From: Chionis minor
Taxonomy: Eukaryota > Chordata > Aves > Charadriiformes > Chionididae
Reading direction: 5' to 3'
Length of the DNA: 64,000 bases
NCBI GenBank assembly: GCA_013398295.1
Contig: VZSF01002039.1
Coordinates: 186,001 to 250,000, forward strand
Part shown: positions 59,801-64,000 of the stretch, piece by piece
Layout of the letters: the number at the start of each line of letters is the position of its first letter
Numbering within the stretch: position 1 is the stretch's first letter
Notes under the pieces: generated by a model
The model's input: the letters and a program-made list of their open reading frames with translations, nothing else
Database searches by the model: none
What the model was told of the DNA's origin: nothing
Translations under genes and position numbers: made by a program

Positions 59801-62416
59801 TTTGCAGCATCCCCTTGCAGTGGATGAGAGGTGAAACTAAGGAATTAGTTGCCTTTTTTTTTTATGGCTTGTCCCATAAAAGGTGGTGTATAGTGATAAA
59901 TTAGATGTCTCAATCTGGAGATGGATAGGGCTGTGCAAGGTACTTGCTGCAGACACGTGAATCTCGAGGATGGGGCCGAAGTTTGGTTTGTAGGACTTCT
60001 CAGACTCAAATTGACGGTTCTTCAAGCTGGTGCTTTTGCTGAAACTTCACCTGCGCAGTTTCTCACGCCGCCGTGATGCCGGGAGCTCCCTGGTGGTGGG
60101 GTGGTTCTGCTCCTGGTTCGGAGGTCAGGGATTCAAGTCCGGCTTGCCATCCGCAAGGGAGCGTTGCAGCCTCCAGCTCTCAGAGGCCAGACCTTGCCTT
60201 CAAGTTAACACAACCTTCACCTGCCAATGCAAGTTGTAAACGTTTTTGTTTGCCTTTGTAACATTAGTCTCCTCGAAAATCTGAATGGCAAACTGGCTGG
60301 ACAAGAACTGATGTGTCTGTTTTCTCTGACAAAGGCGTGGTTTTGCTGTTTGCTTTTTTCCTCCGGTGTTTTGCATCACCTGAAGTTCTGCACGCTGACG
60401 TTTAAAGATAAGGCAATGATAGGCAGCACGTCCTTTTGGCTAAATGGAGGCAAATGAATGGCTCTGGCCTTGCACAGAAGGAACTGAATGCGTGCTTCTT
60501 CCTCTGGTTTTGAAGGAAGTGGATTATTTGAAGCATTTTGCTGCAGTTCTGCAGCAAACAAGGCATGCAAGTTGCCTGCTTCAGCTCTGCCCCCCTGACT
60601 CTGCTCTGGGTGCTCAGATCTGCTGTGCCCGTGGCTGGCTGTGTAGTGTCTGCCTTCGGCTCGCTGCCTGGGTCTTTGCATCACAAAATGATGTCCCCTA
60701 CCCGAGATGTTTCCTCTTCCCCAAAAACGTGACCGTATGAGCATATATATTCAATAACATTACACCAATGTGATGTGGTTGAAGTGTGACTGCTAATTTT
60801 CCATAATTTTTTTTTGTAAAGGAAGCATTTATAGAAGTTTGTGGCAGGAATAAAGATAGGGAATTAAAAATCTCAGCTTAAATCTGTCCCGCTCAGTAGA
60901 TCTCTCACACAGACCTAGCGCAGAGCTAAGTCTGCCGTTAACGCTGATTCAGGCAGACAGAGAGGCGGATGGATTTCCGTGTGGTACAGCTCCCTCTCCT
61001 GCACTTCCTAGTCCAACTGCAGGCTCTGAGTGATGGCAGCGGGGCCAAGACTTCTTTGCGGTTTCCTTAAAAGAGAGGTCAGCTGTCACCCGAGTCACTC
61101 ACTGAGCTGTGGCAAAGAGGGAATCGCAGCGGTGTGTCACCCGAGGTGCTCTGCCGGGGCAGGCTGCTTGCCCTAGAGCCGAGCCCAGCACCGCTTTGGG
61201 AATCCGTCCTTGGAGATGCTGTAATTTATGTACCTTAAGGCTCAAACGCAGCTGGGATGAGAACTGCCTCTACTGCCTGCACAAAAATCCTTCAATCTTC
61301 CCATGCATTTATATTTATCCTGTTTGGGCTGTGTGCCAGGCTGCTAGAAAGTGTATCTAGGCATGACTTCTCCTGTATTTGATTGAAGAGCGAGTTAACG
61401 TTTTGGTTGATTTTTCTCTTAAGCAGACACTCATCTGTCTAATTTATTTTAAACCAAAGCACTGGAGTCTGTATAGAAGCAGTTTTGCTTGAGGTCTGTG
61501 ACCACACGCTTGTGTGTTTCGCCTGGCGTCCGGGCTTCGGGCACAGCTGGAACTGCAGAAGGCACTTTGCTCCACTCGTACTAACGGCAGGAAAATGACT
61601 CCTCCTAACTGGGCCTGGCTGGCTGGAGTTGGGAATGCTGAATTTCAAACTCAACAGTACAAGTTACTAGCTTTGGCTTCGGCTTTGCCTTTTAATCACC
61701 TGTAAATATGGGGAGGCAAAGCTAGACAGCCACCTTAGCTGACCTGTGTTAATTTAAAGAGAATTATAGGGCATTTCTTCCTGTTTTCTTAATTCTCTGC
61801 ACTTTCTACCTGAAACTATTCTGTACCTTGCGTATTTAAGTATCTTGGGCACATTCATACTGGCAGTACGTTCCAGATGGGCGGTTCTGGACCGGGCAGT
61901 CTGTGTCGGGCTGGAATTGCTGCACTGCTGCGTATCTGAGTGTGAGCAACATGCAAACAGCTGGTCTTCAGGATATTAAGACTTTCAAATTTAGCTAAGT
62001 GGTTTATATATCAAAAAGTGAAGCACTCTGACAAATAGGCTACTGGAATGGGATCAAATTAGGTGAAGTAGCAAATCGATTAATTTTTCTATTGGAGCAC
62101 TTCAGTGTCTCTTGTGAGACATTCATTATTCTGTGTCATGACAAACTGTCACACTTGTGCTTTCTATATGGGTTCCTGGCTTAACTAGATTCAATTAATT
62201 CTCAGCAAAAGAAACACTGAATTCGCTGTTTTGGCAAAGATCTTTTCATGTGTCCTCGGCAGTGGTGCTTATTTCATGGATAAATTATATTTGTCTTCGT
62301 ATAACCACATTGCTGTGCAGTGTGTTCACTATCCTTAATGCTTCTAGCAAAGGCAGTGAAATTAGTATTGAACTTGATCCAATTGCTTTTTTCTTTTTTT
62401 CTCTCGACATCTTCAG
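53837..62416 (+). other. MTUS1: MTUS1 intron
   Basis: This is about 8.6 kb. It contains one CR1 (54878-55160), a GC-rich patch at about 55200-55690, further CpG-richer patches near 56270-56360 and 56870-57010, and a poly-T run at 57778-57788. Open frames here (up to 175 codons on the minus strand at 59218-59745) carry no known domain. It ends in the acceptor catcttcag at 62408-62416, preceded by a long T/C tract. Confidence 0.6.
54878..55160 (+). mobile_element. CR1 LINE 3' fragment
   Basis: It begins at gggtttacaggggtgtgtag and runs through gaaagaggagagatttagat, gaagaagttctttactgtga, gttgcccagggaagctgtgg and tggatggggcttggagcaac to aacccaaaccattctgtg. It is the same 3' segment as at 18760 and 29068, again truncated at nearly the same place, and lies in sense orientation in the MTUS1 intron. 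Confidence 0.93.
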
Positions 62417-62631
62417 TATCCACTTCTGCAGCTTGTGAGAAATTGGAGAGAGACAGGAACGAGCTGCAAGTTGCTTATGAAGGGTTTCTGCAGAAGCTAA
62501 ACCAGCAACATCACAACGATTTAGCTGAGCTGCAGGAGAGGCTTAAACAGTTTTACACTGCAGAATACGAGAAGCTCCAAAGTATCTGCATTGAAGAAGC
62601 TGAAAAGTACAAAGCGCAGCTCCAGGAGCAG
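62417..62631 (+). CDS. MTUS1: MTUS1 coiled-coil exon ([12 protein letters not shown]...)
   Basis: The exon is 215 bases, 2 + 71 codons, between acceptor catcttcag and donor GAGCAG|gttggt, which is somewhat weak at +3. The product runs [17 protein letters not shown], then [33 protein letters not shown] and [32 protein letters not shown] and [13 protein letters not shown] match human MTUS1. The segment between YE.F and LK.FY appears about four residues longer than the human sequence as I remember it. The charged heptad pattern continues the C-terminal coiled coil. It ends on a complete codon. Confidence 0.95.
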
Positions 62632-62959
62632 GTTGGTAACATTTGAAGTAGAAACATTCTCTAGCAACTGCTTTCTGCTACAAATGAACCTTCAGAGAAT
62701 CCTGGGGTTTGCTAACAACGGAGTTACTTTATCTGCGTGTACAGTGTCCTGCTGGCAGTGGTGAGCTGTAAGGCATCACTCTTACCTGTTCAGGGTTGTA
62801 TGTGGCTTGGCTTCTCCGGTGACATCTGCTAAGTCCTACCTGGACCATTTAAAATGTGCTCGATGCGCTGCATAAAGCTGTTGGAACAATACTTTAAACA
62901 AGGGTTAATTTGAGGTATGTAAAGGAGGGGAAAAAAAAACACATGTTGTCATATTGCAG
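62632..62959 (+). other. MTUS1: Short MTUS1 intron
   Basis: This 328-base intron runs from donor gttggt to acceptor gtcatattgcag. An A run lies near 62931-62939. Nothing else is recognisable. The human EQ-FDNLNAAHE segment spans the junction, which here reads EQ-VDNLNTTHE and confirms the join. Confidence 0.85.
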
Positions 62960-63065
62960 GTGGACAACTTAAATACCACGCATGAAAACTTTAAGCTGGA
63001 ACTTGAAAACAGCCACTCAGAAAAAGTAGAGGAGCTCAAAAAGGAGTATGAATCCTCTTTTTCAG
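62960..63065 (+). CDS. MTUS1: MTUS1 coiled-coil exon (VDNLNTTHE...), with probable GC donor
   Basis: The exon is 106 bases, 35 codons plus one base, after acceptor atattgcag. It encodes VDNLNTTHENFKLELENSHS then EKVEELKKEYESSFS, matching human DNLNAAHE..KLEIE.SHSEK and continuing the C-terminal coiled coil. The 3' border is unusual: the consensus TCAG|gcaagt has GC in place of GT. In human the protein continues S-E-I-K-K, and a single leftover G would start that Glu codon, so the GC site gives the expected phase. The nearest GT (63070, AA|gtattt) would shift phase. The remaining C-terminal exons lie beyond the window. Confidence 0.92.
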
Positions 63066-64000
63066 GCAAGTATTTTGTATTTGACTATATATGCTATAGT
63101 ACTGCTAGGCACAAACAAACATTGAAACTTTTTCATTATTATGTCCATTTCATTGCTCTTGGCGGTCAGCTATTTCTAAGAGCACTGGCTGAATTCCTTC
63201 TTTTGCAACTGAGCAAGTCTCATTTTACGTACAGAAATAACCGTGACCCAATCGTTGCAGTTGAATGACGCTTTTAAAGCAGTTTAAGAGGGGAGACAAC
63301 CTTTTCTTTCAGTAGGAGCTGTCTGAGTTGCGGTCTGCCCTCAAAATCTCAAGTTAATGAGTAATTGCTTCCACCCCCCTATTTCTATAAGGAGCACCTC
63401 GAAATTGAAATTGAGGCTCAGGAGTGTTGTGTGCTTTCCAGACTGCCATGGGAATGTTGAGAAATGGGATATGCTGATTACAGTATACTGGGGCAAAGGG
63501 TGTTTTTCGGGGAGAGGGTGGTGAGCGTGCTCAGTTTTAAGTGGCGTCGCATCTAATTGATTGAAGAGATGACAATTCCCATCCTCCGCCCCAGTCCACT
63601 TGATAGCCAAGTTACCAGGGACACGGTAAAACTTCCACTGCAATCAAAGAGCAAACTCCTCTGTGTGGCATCTCCAACGCAGGAAAGGGAATGTTCCTTC
63701 TAGAAGCTTCTGGAAGACACAATTTGGATTTTTGCTGTGTTTCCCATCCGAAACTCAGCTTTTGTCAGATGAGGCTCTTGTTCTCAGTTCATCCATTTGC
63801 TGCATGTAGGTGAACGCTTTCAAAATTGACAGGCTGTCAGCTAATTAAATGGGTATGCGAGGGGGCAATCAACAAATTCGAAGCGGCGATAAATCTCCTG
63901 CTTCATACATGCTTTGCATCAGTTGATGATAAATGTTCTTTCCTCGTTGTCATTGACTTTGCATGTCTGCACATGTGTATTTGCTGGCTTCTCGTGCTGC
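63066..64000 (+). other. MTUS1: MTUS1 intron (5' part, runs off the window)
   Basis: No further exon is seen before the window ends. The last part (about 63790-63960) is rich in homeobox- and POU-like words: TGACAG-G-CTGTCA at 63827-63839, TAATTA at 63842-63847, and atgctttgcat near 63909. It looks more like a regulatory conserved block than the rest of the intron, which is an impression only. Confidence 0.6.
63827..63847. promoter_or_regulatory. TGACAG palindrome next to TAATTA (candidate MEIS/TGIF + homeobox site)
   Basis: TGACAG and its reverse complement CTGTCA flank a single G (63827-63839), and TAATTA follows two bases later. TGACAG is the core bound by MEIS/PKNOX/TGIF factors and TAATTA by many homeodomains. 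This is a motif-level observation with no evidence of use. Confidence 0.25.

Overview
The window is a piece of a bird nuclear genome, read almost entirely as intron of one large gene on the + strand: MTUS1 (microtubule-associated scaffold protein 1, also called ATIP, angiotensin II AT2-receptor interacting protein). The bird assignment rests on many CR1 retrotransposon copies with typical avian 3' ends (at least eight, several carrying reverse-transcriptase remnants), the absence of mammalian Alu/L1-type repeats, and coding exons that resemble but differ from the mammalian MTUS1 protein. I cannot name the species.

Layout. The window opens inside an upstream intron. Two small exons of the long (ATIP3-type) transcript follow at 1505-1594 and 2850-2897; both begin with the last two bases of a codon and end with the first base of the next one, so either can be skipped without a frameshift. 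A long intron of about 37 kb comes next. Within it, at 16372-16492, lies the alternative first coding exon of the short ATIP1 isoform, preceded by its own putative promoter and leader. The shared exon that joins both isoforms is at 40194-40411, followed by coiled-coil exons at 53770-53836, 62417-62631 and 62960-63065. The window ends in the following intron, before the rest of the C-terminal coiled coil.

Three things go beyond a routine reading. (1) At 52946-52999, inside a CpG-rich island with a TATA-like box, there is an 18-codon candidate first exon that starts MGC-SSSK and splices in frame to exon 53770. It would give a short MTUS1 isoform with a myristoylation/palmitoylation N-terminus, and it also has an overlapping upstream ORF. 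(2) At 36013-36543 there is an intact 176-codon coiled-coil ORF. Its flanking splice-like signals match the phase of the surrounding MTUS1 exons, but it could equally be a relic of a retrotransposon gag-like gene or a separate gene. (3) The last exon (ending 63065) appears to use a non-canonical GC donor.

The rest is intron: CR1 copies (720, 11824, 18760, 22680, 29068, 29508 with a nested inverted piece, 50008, 54878), A-rich and G/T-rich low-complexity tracts, a few GC-rich islands with unassigned ORFs, and stretches in which I see nothing. Most open frames in these stretches have no recognisable domain and I have not called them genes. All exon borders come from splice consensus, phase agreement and remembered similarity to human MTUS1; no alignment was run.
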